A DNA stretch of 64,000 nucleotides from Sinotaia quadrata (taxonomy: Eukaryota > Mollusca > Gastropoda > Architaenioglossa > Viviparidae), in contig CM054184.1 in the NCBI GenBank assembly GCA_028829895.1, forward strand, positions 25,065,201 through 25,129,200, read 5' to 3'. Positions 11,901 to 23,900 of this stretch are shown in pieces. The translations under genes and the position numbers were made by a program. Numbering within the stretch: the stretch's first letter is position 1; every line of letters begins with the position of its first letter. Below the pieces are notes generated by a model. It worked only from the letters and a program-made list of their open reading frames with translations, was not told the origin of the DNA and made no database searches.

Positions 11901-14900
11901 TATCATTTTCTGCGGAATTTCAATATCTCTCTAATGATATGCAGTAACCCCTGATTAGTGACCCCTTTGTAGATCCGGTGAATTGAAAACCACGTAGTAC
12001 GCATCCTGTTTCAGTCATGACTTCCACGTGCGAAACACGCGTTGACGCTACCGCTGATTTTTCTCACATTTTATATGAACAATTAAAACCTCTTATCGGT
12101 AAGATCTTTTGTAAGCATTTAATAATGATTACTTTACTCTGTGATTAGTTTATTTGTAAACATATCTCTATTTTTAAAGCAGAATTATTCATTTTGTCAT
12201 CACCATCACTACCAATTCCGTAGTTTGAAAATAGGTTAGTCGGTGCGTCACTCTATCGCGAAAGTTTGATTGCTATTTCCTTGCAATACATATTTTGAAG
12301 TCGCAGATCGTATTTAAATAAATTATTTTATTTACTTAATTAATTTTAAGTCATGATGGTAATCTTATTATTTAGAAAAATCGTTTTCTTACGACGATAA
12401 TTTAAAAAAGAAAAGATAACTCTTGATGCAAAAATAGTAAACAACCGAAACACTTGGGTCTGTGAAATGTTCTTTTCACATTGGATTTACAATAATGCTA
12501 ATAAGATATTTATTTAGTGAATGCTTTTATATACATATAATTTAAATATTGTTTTCCTGTTTGTTTTGAATTTGAACATATTTTCCTCTTAATTTAAAAA
12601 AGTTGTATGGCTTATGCCTTTGTTTTGGTTTCACGATCTTTTAATTTTTTTGGTGGTACATAAATTAAGAATAAGTTAACATAGATAGTTGTCAAGATTG
12701 TGAAGTCTTAAAATAACAGCTAGACTTAGCAAAACATGAGATTGCTGCATGTAAGAAAACGATAGCATGTATGCAGAAATCTAAAACTAGTACAAGTAAG
12801 ATGGAGACAGTTGAAACTGAGTTGCACTTGCAGATGCTGAAGGAAGCTAGTATTAAAAGTGAAGTTGACTCAGAACAAAAGATTCATTTGCTGTCTGAAA
12901 AGAAAGAAGAACTATCAGCAAACCTTTCATTTTGCCAGTCAGAAAAAAATAGCTTAACAAACGAGCTAGCATGTGTAAGTGAAAAATTTAAAAAGAAAAT
13001 AAGAGATAGTGCTGCTATATGTAGACAGAAAAATAATCTAAACAGATCAAAAGAAGCATTAAAATTCAAAGAAAAGCTTATAGAGCAAAAACTTAAAAAT
13101 GAGAGCACAGCTGAAAAAGTTGAGAAAGGTTAGGAAAATCCTTCAGCAGGCACAACAAAATCTAAGTAAAAGTATCAAAACAGTTGCTGATCTGAAATGT
13201 AAGCTTAGAGAATCGCAAAAATACATCCAACCTATGATTGAATGCACTGAAGGGCTAAAAGACTCTCCTGTAGATAGTCACTAGAGATGAAAAGGGACAG
13301 TTTACAGATTCTGTTGTGAAATGTGTTGGTAGCTTAGTTGGGGAGGGAGAGGTGTCAGGAAAGAAAACTAAAAGCATTATTCAGACTGTAGCATCTCATT
13401 TACTGGGGTGGGGTGATACCGTGGACTGATGATGTGGATGTGAAGTAAAACCACGTAGTTAAATGGGGTTTAACAATGGAGACAACCAGCAGAAGAACCC
13501 GGACAGCCAATGACTATAGTGCAGTACAGGAAGAATTTTCTATTTATAAAAATATGTACTGTGATTAATATTTGAATCTATGTTGTGCACATTCATTGTT
13601 GGAAATAAATATCACAGAATTGAATTATTATTATATTAAATATCATGTCACTAATGTACATGTTCACAGAGTTTTAGCAATTCATTTTTCATACATATTT
13701 TCAATGCTTTAATACCTGTCACAAAACTTTCAGAACATAAAGATGTGTATTAATCTATTACTTATTTTGTTATAATTAATAATATTGTCAAGCATGTTTT
13801 TATATCTATGAATTATGCGTAAAGAATACCATGTATACAGTTTTAAAGATTTTTTTTTTAAAATATGAAAGTTTCTGTTGTAAGAAAAATAGTAATTCAG
13901 ATTAAAGGTTATAAATAAATTATCTGTCTTTAGATAAATAGATAACTTCCTGCTCATTTTAATAGGTGAACCAATGCTGTGTTATGTATAGTTTCTAAGA
14001 TGAGACCATTTATCCGTTTTATTTTTCTTTGTAGATAAAAATTGCCTGGTAAAATGTAACTTAATATGTGATTAAACTGAAATTATCTTTATACATATTG
14101 ATCAAGTATAGTTTACTGATCATTTTGATATGTGGACCATCTCTGTATGTTGTATACTTTCAGAGACGTGACTGTTTATACGTTTTAATTTTATTTGTAA
14201 ATAAAAATTGTACAGTCAAATGATAACTGTAACTTAATATGCAATTAAACAGAAATTATCTTTATAGATATAGATAGAGCATAGTTTGCTGATCATTTTG
14301 ATATGTGAACCAACTCTGTATGATGTATAGTTTCAGAGATATGACCATTTGCTTGTTTACGTTTTTTGTAATAAACTTCGTTAAAGCTGTTTTTGGTTAA
14401 AATTTGCTGAAATGGTCATTTTCAGCCTCCAATAATTTCCACATTTTCTTTGCAATGCCTTTAGAAAAAAATAGGCATTAACTATATGGTACATGATTTA
14501 ATAATATGCACTTTGGAAGTACTTTGTTCATCAGTTGCATATGTTATGATGCCATGAATGTTCCTTTTTGTTGCGTTTTGCGAGCAATTTTATGAAACAA
14601 AAGCCCATTTTCTTTTGCAATTTATAATAAACTGAAAAGTAAATTTTGCATTATATCTATTTTTTCTTGTTGTATGTCACTATGTTTATTAGAATTATTA
14701 GATTGTTTTTCAGTGAGGTTTATATCTTACTTGTAATAAACTTGTAAAATCACACATTCATTACGTCTAAAAAAAGTTGACCACAAATAACGACACTAAA
14801 TTTGTAATATCTCAAAAAGTATTATAGCTATCATCATAATTTTTTCTGTACAACCTTATTTCATCAGAACACACATTTTGAGCATAAAACATTTGTACAA

Positions 14901-17900
14901 TATCAAGTAGAAAAAAATGAGTGGGACTACCTAGTATTAGTAAAAAATAAATTGCCTATTTTGTGACCTATTGGTGGGGTAATGTGACTGATTCATACTT
15001 ACCAACCCTCAAAAATCAGGCATGATTTTAAATTTATTATTGGTAGCAATGTACATTTTCATGCCAGATAACCAAATTCATGATTTTCCAAAATATTCTC
15101 TAAAAATTATTACAAAAGGAATTTCAGTAATTTAAATACCTGAAATTCAAAGGTTTCACTTAAAGGCTTTTATTTGTTTTAAATATTCTTGAAACTTTTT
15201 CATGTTCTTTTTGGACTTGTAGTTGTAGTTGTACTAGACAAATAATGCAGTATGTAAATATATTAGTTTCCCTTTAAATTACTTCACTTAAGTCAAACAC
15301 TAAATTTTAAAAGTAATATTACTAATAATAATATCATTTAGAACATACTCTAGATTAATTTTAATGATTTAAAATTGTTTAAGAAAGATTTTTTATATCA
15401 TTGATATTAACTATTCAAATTTGCTTTTTAAAAAAATTTAAAATGTCTTGCCTGATTGAGTGATTCCCCCCCCCCCCCAATTTTGTGAAATGTACTTCCA
15501 TACAAGATAATACTTCAAGTTCAAGCTAACATTTAAATTTATAAAAGAGTAAAATATCACAGAAGTATTTTTATGAATCACATTTAGTTGTAACTTTAAT
15601 ACCATTTGTATAAAATTGTAATTTAGAAATAAGTGGAAAAAAATAATTGTAAACATTTCAGTTATATCCATTTGCAATTTTTGAAAAGCTTGAAGGTTAA
15701 AGTGCATTTTTAAATGTATTACTTTACCTAGTTTCAATAAGTATTAAAACAATAAAAGAGCACATATATTTTTCATTAAATTTCTTCAGGGAACTTAAAA
15801 CTGTTATAGTATTTTATACTGTATTCTTTATTTAGCATTTTAATATTAATGGTGGTTACAGTTTAAATGATTTTCTTAAATGGATATGACATTCTGAGCT
15901 TATAAATTATATTGCACTGTTGCTTTCCAAATTAAATGTTTTTTTGTAATAATTCTCAGTATTCAGTAGTGGATAGGGTTGGTAGGTCTGATGATTGCTG
16001 GTACTCTTATACCACACTTAAAATATATACTACAGCTTTCAGCACAAACTAAGCCACAAATGTTATGATTGGTCACATACCAGAGAGACAGGTAGCTGGC
16101 TTTCTTTTGGATACACTTAATTATTCCTAGGCAGGAGTAGACAGTATATAATTTAATGTGATACATTTAATCTCACACTACACAATTTTAGGTGCAAATT
16201 AATACACAAATGATGATAAACAAGTAGATGATTTGTCTCCAGTCACACTCAGCCATACATGTATCTTAATAATTAATAACTGATTAAACCAATGAACCAG
16301 TTATATTTAATGATTATATTCTGGATGGTTTATCTTTTAACCAGTTTCACCTGGCAGACCAGATCTGACTGTTTCTGATATTTCTACATATGAGAATAAA
16401 CATTCCTTTGTCACATAAATTCCACTGACAGGGACTTCTTATTGGGATAGTTTTTATCCATCTTTTATTAATAGAAATAATTGCCCCCAAACCCATCTTT
16501 TATCTCTTTCACACTATATTATTATTAATATTACTTATTAGTAAGAAGGTAGTTTGTAAAAGAATCAACAATGATATTTATTAAGAATTTAAAAAAAATA
16601 CAGTTCACAAGAAAATAATAGATTCACACAGTAACTGTCTATTGTGATACCCAGTTCAAACTCTAAAATAATGTGGGTGATTATAACACTAGATCCTAAA
16701 TTATTATCAGTGAAGGAATTTTTGAGTCAAGAGTGAGAGAATGATATATATATATATATTATTATATATATAATGGATATTATATTATAATGATTGAGGG
16801 TAACGTGACTCGTGTATCCACTGTGTGTTGAGTCAAACTTTTGGCTTGCACTGTCATCGGTGATGCCATGCAGTGCTTTCAGTTCACAACAAAGGAAACA
16901 ACAAGTCATAGATAGGTATATCAGAAAATAACAACATATGCATATCAATATAAGAATTCAGTTCTTTTAAAGAAACAACCCTCATTTAAGATTGCCTTGC
17001 AGTGATAACACTATACCCTTTTATTTCAAATGGTTATAGGGAAACTAATCCACCTCCTTGCATAATATCAAACACTAGCATTGATCACAATCACCTATAG
17101 CTAGTGAATTTGGTGCCTATGAGAACATAATAAGCTTGGGCATATTGCTGTGAAATGTAAACAGTTGTACCTGACCCATGTACTCAGCCTGAGGTTTTTG
17201 CTCATTGACCTGGCCAAAGCATGGTTCCAACTTAGCCTAAGGTCAACAGCCGTGTACTGAAAACAAGCCATACTTTGAGATTCCCTAGATCAGGGGTCGG
17301 GAACCTATGGCTCGCGAGCCATATGTGGCTCTATTGATGGCTGCAACTGGCTCTCAGACAAATGTTCGATTATAAAAAAAACAACTGAGTTTTCCCAGTC
17401 TTACGCCTCCATAAAGAGACATCCGTTAGTGATTAGGCTTAGAGACTGATGAAATACCTTGTTTACTCCTTCAGAGAAACAGGCTAAAACCAGAGGTGAA
17501 GGTCGCATCAAAAGTCGGATACTAACTATCCATGTACGGTCACTTGTTTTCAGATAATGTGACGTAGCGCTAAGTTGTGAATTGACCTCTACTTTCATTC
17601 ATTATAGACCCCTGAATGAACGGGCCATGTTAGACGCACACCTGCATTGCACTCGATTTACATGGATAAAATTAGAGCGTCCATTCATTACTAGGACCGG
17701 ATCTATCAGAACACAACATAGTGGTAATATCTTGATTTCTCTGTGTTGAGTTGAATTAATTCTATATATTTTGTATTGTGAATGTATGTAGAATTTTCTT
17801 GTGCATTTTATTGCTGATTGATAATATATTTTCTACAAAGCTAAGTGGCACAGCGATTGTGATCATGATGATTGGCATTTATAGGTTCTACGTGAAAATT

Positions 17901-20900
17901 AACTAAACATATGTGTTGCTTGTTTTAATTTCACAAAACTTGCCAAGTTAATGGTTGTGTAACTACCTGTAGAAGGGACAGGTGGGACCTCACTTAAATA
18001 AGACAGACTTGTTGCAACCGTGTGAGTGTGAAACACATTCTGGTGACAGCCACCATCTTTGAACAGGTTATATGCATTAACTTTAATAATTTCTCTGAAA
18101 CTCTACTCTCATTTCCATGATGATATCCATAAACTTGATTATGTATTTATGATTAATTGACCGCTTATGTCTGTGATAGAATAAACTGAATGATTGTCCA
18201 GTGTTAACTGAACGTTGTTGTGAAGTGATGAAAATGTCAACGTTCTTTTGATTTTTTCCATATTATTTGTTGATTTAATAAATTTATTGTCAAATGTATT
18301 GACTTTCTTACACATATTCAATCACTGAATTTCATGTCCTAACTACGAGGTTAAATTTAGTCAGACTGAAGGATAAATCTGGGCAGCCAGCCTGTTTCAG
18401 AATAAGCGAGGAGATTTAATTAATCTAAATCCTGAAATTTAATTAATCTAAATCTTAATTCTGGAGCAGGGTCTTTAAATAAATGCTGGCATGTAACAGT
18501 GATATTACATTTGTAGTAGTGGTGAAGACACCATGTGTATGCAATTGAACTACCGTTGATTAATTGTTATTACGGGAGAGTCAAAACCCGCCACGTATTC
18601 ATTAGTTAAATTGTATAACTAGCAACTTTGGATTAATGGAGAAATATCAGAACACAACATAGTGGTAATATCTTGATTTCTCTGTGTTGAGTTGAATTAA
18701 TTCTATATATTTTGTATTGTGAATGTATGTAGAATTTTCTTGTGCATTTTATTGCTGATTGATAATATATTTTCTACAAAGCTAAGTGGCACAGCGATAT
18801 TACATTTATAGTAGTGGTGAGGACACCACGTGTATGTAATTGAACTACCGTTGATTAATTGTTATCACGGGAGAGTCAAAACCCGCCACGTATTCATTAG
18901 TTAAATCGTATTACTAGCAACTTTGGATTAATGGAGAAATATATTGTAAAGATTTAGAATTTTAGATGTTTGGATTTTCACATAATGTAAATTGTAAGTT
19001 AGTGGAAATTGTAAAGAATGATTAACACTGCTGTTATTAGGCCCATATAAATCATTATTGTCACACGAGTCTGAAACATGATTAACTATGCATTGCAGCC
19101 GGTTCCTGAGTTCACTTTATAACTCAGACTTCAACTGCTAGCTGTTCCTTGGTGGAAGTCCAACCTTACTAAAAGCGTGGATTTCTATGGAAAAGTGACA
19201 AAAATACATGTCATTGTGTCTATATCTGACATTGTTCAACTGGGGCTGCCATATATAGCTTTCGAAAATAGCGGCCGATGTGTGTCTGTGCAAAAGGGTC
19301 CGCACAACAGATTGTCGTCGGATCAGAAAGTTTCGTTTAAATCGCGTGGTCAGCTAACTAATTTTAGAAACCCTTTTGACAAGATGGCTAAAAGAAAGAA
19401 AAACGATGAGTATCGTACTTTTCAGCAGGAATGGACAGAGGAATTTGCCTTTGTGGAGAGAACGGGTTCTGCAGTGTGTCTAATATGCAGTGATAAAATT
19501 GCATCTATGAAACGGTCAAATGTAAAGCGACACTTCGAGACACGCCATTCTACATTTGCATCGAAATATCCTGCGGGAGACAGCAGGAAGAAAGCATGTC
19601 AAGAACTGCTATCAAGAGTGCAAGCTAGTCAGCATCAAATCTGTGTTTGGACCCAACAAGGTGACTTGAATTCGGCTAGCTTTGCTGGCGCTTTAGCTAT
19701 TGTGAGAAACGGAAAGCCATTCACAGATGGGGAGTATGCCAAAGCATTCATGCTTGATGTTGCCAATGAACTTTTTGATGACTTTTCGGATAAGGACAAA
19801 ATAATTAAACGGATAAAAGACATGCCTCTGTCGGCAAGAACTGTTCACGATCGTAGCATCATGATGTCAAATCAAATTGAGGCAATGCAAGTCAAGGACA
19901 TAAATGCGGCACCGTTTTTTTCTCTCGCTTTGGATGAGTCAACAGACGTCAGTAATTTATCCCAGTTCAGCGTGGTTGCAAGGTATGTTGTCGGTGATAC
20001 ACTACATGAGGAAAGTCTTGCTGTGTTGTCTATGAAAGGCACAACAAGAGGGCAGGATTTGTTCGAGTCCTTCACTGAGTTCGCTAAAGAAAAAAATCTA
20101 CCGATGAATAAACTTGTTTCGGTGTGCACTGATGGTGCTCCGTGCATGGTTGGGAAAAGCAGAGGATTTGTCGCTCTTCTTTGTGAGCATGAAAACAGAC
20201 GCATCATAAGCTTTCATTGCATCCTCCATCAAGAGGCGCTTTGTGCTCAGATGTGTGGCGAACAGCTTGGTGAGGTGATGTCACTGGTGGTTCGGGTAGT
20301 CAACTTTATTGTTGCCCGAGCATTAAATGATCGCCAGTTCAAAACACTGCTTGATGAGGTTGGGAATAATTATCCTGGTCTGCTTCTGCACAGCAACGTG
20401 CGTTGGTTGTCAAGGGGGAAGGTGCTGAGCCGATTTGCGGCTTGTCTGAGCGAAATCCGGACTTTTCTTGAAATGAAGAATGTCGAGCATCCCGAGTTAT
20501 CTGACACTGAGTGGCTTCTGAAGTTCTATTATCTCGTAGACATGACTGAACATCTAAATCAGCTCAATGTGAAAATGCAAGGCGTTGGAAACACAATCTT
20601 ATCCCTGCAACAAGCAGTGTTTGCATTTGAAAACAAGCTAGAACTCTTCATCACCGACATTGAAACAGGTCGTTTACTACACTTTGAAAAACTGGGAGAG
20701 TTCAAAGATATGTGCACATCAAGTGACCCTGCTCAACATCTTAATCTTCAGCAGCTAGCAGGCTTCACGTCTAATCTCCTGCAGTCATTTAAAGCGCGCT
20801 TTGGAGAATTTCGCGAGCACACCCGTCTTTTTAAGTTCATCACCCATCCACACGAGTGTGCAGTGGACAGCACTGACCTGAGTTGCATCCCTGGTGTCTC

Positions 20901-23900
20901 CGTCAGAGATTTTGAGCTCCAAGCTGCTGACCTGAAGGCCTCAGACATGTGGGTGAATAAGTTCAAGTCACTGAATGAAGATTTGGAAAGACTTGCACGA
21001 CAGCAAGCAGAGTTGGCGAGCCAACACAAGTGGGCAGAAATTAAAAAACTTCAACACGCAGACCAGCTGATTGTCAAAACTTGGAACGCGCTTCCCGTCA
21101 CATACCATACACTGCAGCGTGTGAGTATTGCTGTACTGACAATGTTTGGCTCTACGTATGCATGCGAGCAGTCTTTCTCACATCTAAAGAACATTAAGAC
21201 CAATCTGCGATCACGTTTAACGGATGGAAGTCTCAACGCCTGCATGAAGCTTAACCTCACCACGTATCAACCAGACTACAAAGCCATCAGCAAAGCCATG
21301 CAGCACCAGAAGTCGCATTAATGGGAAGAAATTCTCATTATTGATTAGCAACAGCATAATAATGTTATTAAAAAGAATTAGAGACATAATTATTGTACTT
21401 TTAGTGTGAAAATTACACAAAATTACACATTTACTTGAATTTTTAGTTTTAAACATAATGTATGGCTCTCATAGAATTACTTTTCAAAATATGTTGTGTC
21501 CATGGCTCTCTCAGACAAAAAGGTTCCCGACCCCTGCCCTAGATGGGATTGACTTTACCGTGTAATCACCACATGAAAGGGTGTGTGGTGTGACATCACT
21601 TGTCCGATCTGGCCAGTAATGCTCTGCGTGCTGCTCTATCTTCCTTTCCAGCTGGACTACTGTTAATCACTTAATGGCGGGATGTGTCCCAAACGTGCTC
21701 TAGTTTCTTTATGGTTTAAGGGTACCACTGCTGTTTGGCCCCTTCCTGTAGGCCTATAGATGTCACTAGCATCTGTGTCAATATGAGCAAGGCCATTCCT
21801 TCTCAGACTCTGACACTGTCTTGTCTCTCTGATGGTCAGGCACAAATTTGTTCCATCAGTCCTGGTATGGTCTCATTACTAACTCCCATACTATCCCATA
21901 CTAACAACCGTGTTAGTTTATTGGACAGTTGAAGGTTTTCTCTCACTGACCTAATCTTAGTGTGACCCATTGGTAAAGTCAACAGCTGTTTCTCGAAGGC
22001 ATATAGTAGTAATAATGGTAGGTGTTTCCCTTAGTGGGAACAGTCGTTTATCCCCTGTGGCCTCCTCCCACACTGGCAAGAGAAATTACTGTTTTTCCTG
22101 TCAAACTCGACAATCCTCCTAGAAAATTCAGGTTCAGGTGACTTTTGCAGCACTGCAAACACTTATCGTCTGACACAAGTGTCAATTTGAGCAAGGATTT
22201 TCAGAATCTGTCACTTACCGATAGCCAGACACAAGCACTTGCTTTGTTGCCATCAGTCCTGATGCATTCCCATGACCGACATCCACCTTAACAGCTGAGT
22301 TAATTGGATTCGTCATTGCATGATATGTGTAAATGCCACCAGGTCTGTTCGGTGCATTACCCATAGACAGTATAAGTCATCTGACCTTATATATATCACT
22401 GTCTTATCTGCCCTGACATCTTGCATTAATATGCAAGCACTGTCAAGCGAGAATGGAGGGGTCTTTTCTCAAACCACCCTCACATTCTATCTGTTGAACA
22501 GAAACAGCCATTTGTTCTGGCACCCCTTACATCAGTACCTGACTCGAGTGGTGGTGTCACTGTATTGCCCACTTCACCAAGTCTGTTTGTATGTGACACA
22601 CCTACTGCTTACTGCCAACAACACCTGCAGTTATGAGAGTATACATAGCTGTCTCCTCCACTATAGATTGACTGGCCCTAAAAGGCACTCTCCACCTGTC
22701 AGAATGTCATCATCCACAAGTCAGCAAATGTTTCCTGAGTGGTGCAAGATGTACTCGAATCTCGCATAATACAAAACTGGAGTGGGTTGTTTTCTAAGGC
22801 AGATTCAAAACTAAGCAGCACTCCCTGTGTTTTGTTTACATTCTTAATACAGTGACTGCATTCAAAACATACTACTGGTTTACTAACTTTCATTTTAACC
22901 CTATGGTTGATTAAATTAGAGTTTCTACCTTGAAAAAATGGAAATGTTGCTTCACCTCTACTCTTATTTAACGATTGGGGAGAATTTAACTTAGAACATT
23001 TGTCAACCCTGTCACTGTGTCAGTTTGTTTCAAAGGATTTGTCTGTACACTTTTTCCAAACACTCACATGACTCAGCTATGAGCTGCCATTTCTGCATTA
23101 AAAGTACTATGCTCTACCACTCAACTACCATCACTTACACTCTAATGAACACATAGGATGAGGTTCCCATCCCCAGAAATTGGACACCCATGCCAAATTT
23201 CTTGGACTCACATTCTTCAGTGAGTCTCACCTTCATGCAACACACCTCAATCGAAGCATGTAATTGTGCAGTGCTGATCAGAGCTGCCTTACCTGCCAAT
23301 CCAGTGGCAGTAGTCACTCAGACACTGACAGCAGTCCACTCACCCTAGCACTGTCTTCCAGGAAGTGTTATTGCTCTTACAGCACTCAGGAGTATCGTAC
23401 ACTGCACTATCATGCTCCATAACTACTCGCATACTCTGACTCTGAGTGGAACCATCAGTACCCACCTCAGAGGTAGCAACACTCTCACTGTGTTGTTGTC
23501 TCTCCTGTGCATAGGTTTGTTGTCTAATGGTGTCATTACAAACACTAGGATTCAGCAACGGTGCCTCAGTCTTATCACTTTCTGTCTTTCATTTTTCTTC
23601 TCGCCTTCTAATCTTTCTAACTTTTCTATATGTTCAAACTTTCTTTTCTTCTCTCATCTACTAACTCCTTTAGTTCTAAATTGTCCAACCTCCCCCTCTC
23701 GTTCTGTTTCTTTCAGTTCTTGAAATTTGAAGGTTAATTGTAGAATGTTCTTCTATTTCACTCTCTACTTTTCTCCTTATTTCCAAATTCCCATTCTAGC
23801 CAAAATGCGGAAATTTTAGAGTGCATTTCATCTACATGTTCTTTCATAATTTCTAACCTGGTTTTGGTGGAGAGTATCTCTATTTTTTCAGACCCATTCC

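Larger units (their letters stand above)
11422..14932. mobile_element. Unclassified DNA transposon, 12-bp TIR, 9-bp TSD, 3511 bp
   Basis: The element starts AGGTAGTCCCAC at 11422 and ends with the exact reverse complement GTGGGACTACCT at 14932. It is flanked by a perfect 9-bp direct repeat AGTATTAGT at 11413-11421 and 14933-14941. Inside are a two-exon coiled-coil gene remnant and three tandem copies of a ~170 bp repeat. A TSD of 9 bp is unlike hAT (8), piggyBac (TTAA) or Tc1/mariner (TA). Mutator-like and Merlin elements can give 8-10 bp, but the TIR and protein do not identify either. A shift of one base (13-bp TIR, 7-bp TSD) is also possible. Confidence 0.85.
17291..21536 (+). mobile_element. 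Complete hAT-superfamily DNA transposon, 4246 bp
   Basis: The left end CAGGGGTCGGGAACCT at 17291 is matched by its reverse complement ending at 21536. The element is flanked by a perfect 8-bp TSD, CCCTAGAT, at 17283-17290 and 21537-21544, the hAT signature. A 16-bp palindrome ATGGCTCGCGAGCCAT sits at 17307-17322, and TGGCTCTC motifs occur near both ends as possible transposase-binding sites. It carries one intact transposase gene (19384-21321). Intact TSD, TIR and ORF argue for a recent insertion and possible autonomy. The 5' half contains internal duplications. Confidence 0.95.

Noticed and set aside
19177..19383. 69-residue extension of the hAT transposase
   Set aside because: It begins at GTG and contains no in-frame ATG before 19384; the basic MAKRKK start with good context is preferred.
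22320..22769. 149-codon + strand open frame
   Set aside because: No domain, Cys/Ser/Leu-rich composition, and it lies opposite a tract whose coding-like signals are on the minus strand.
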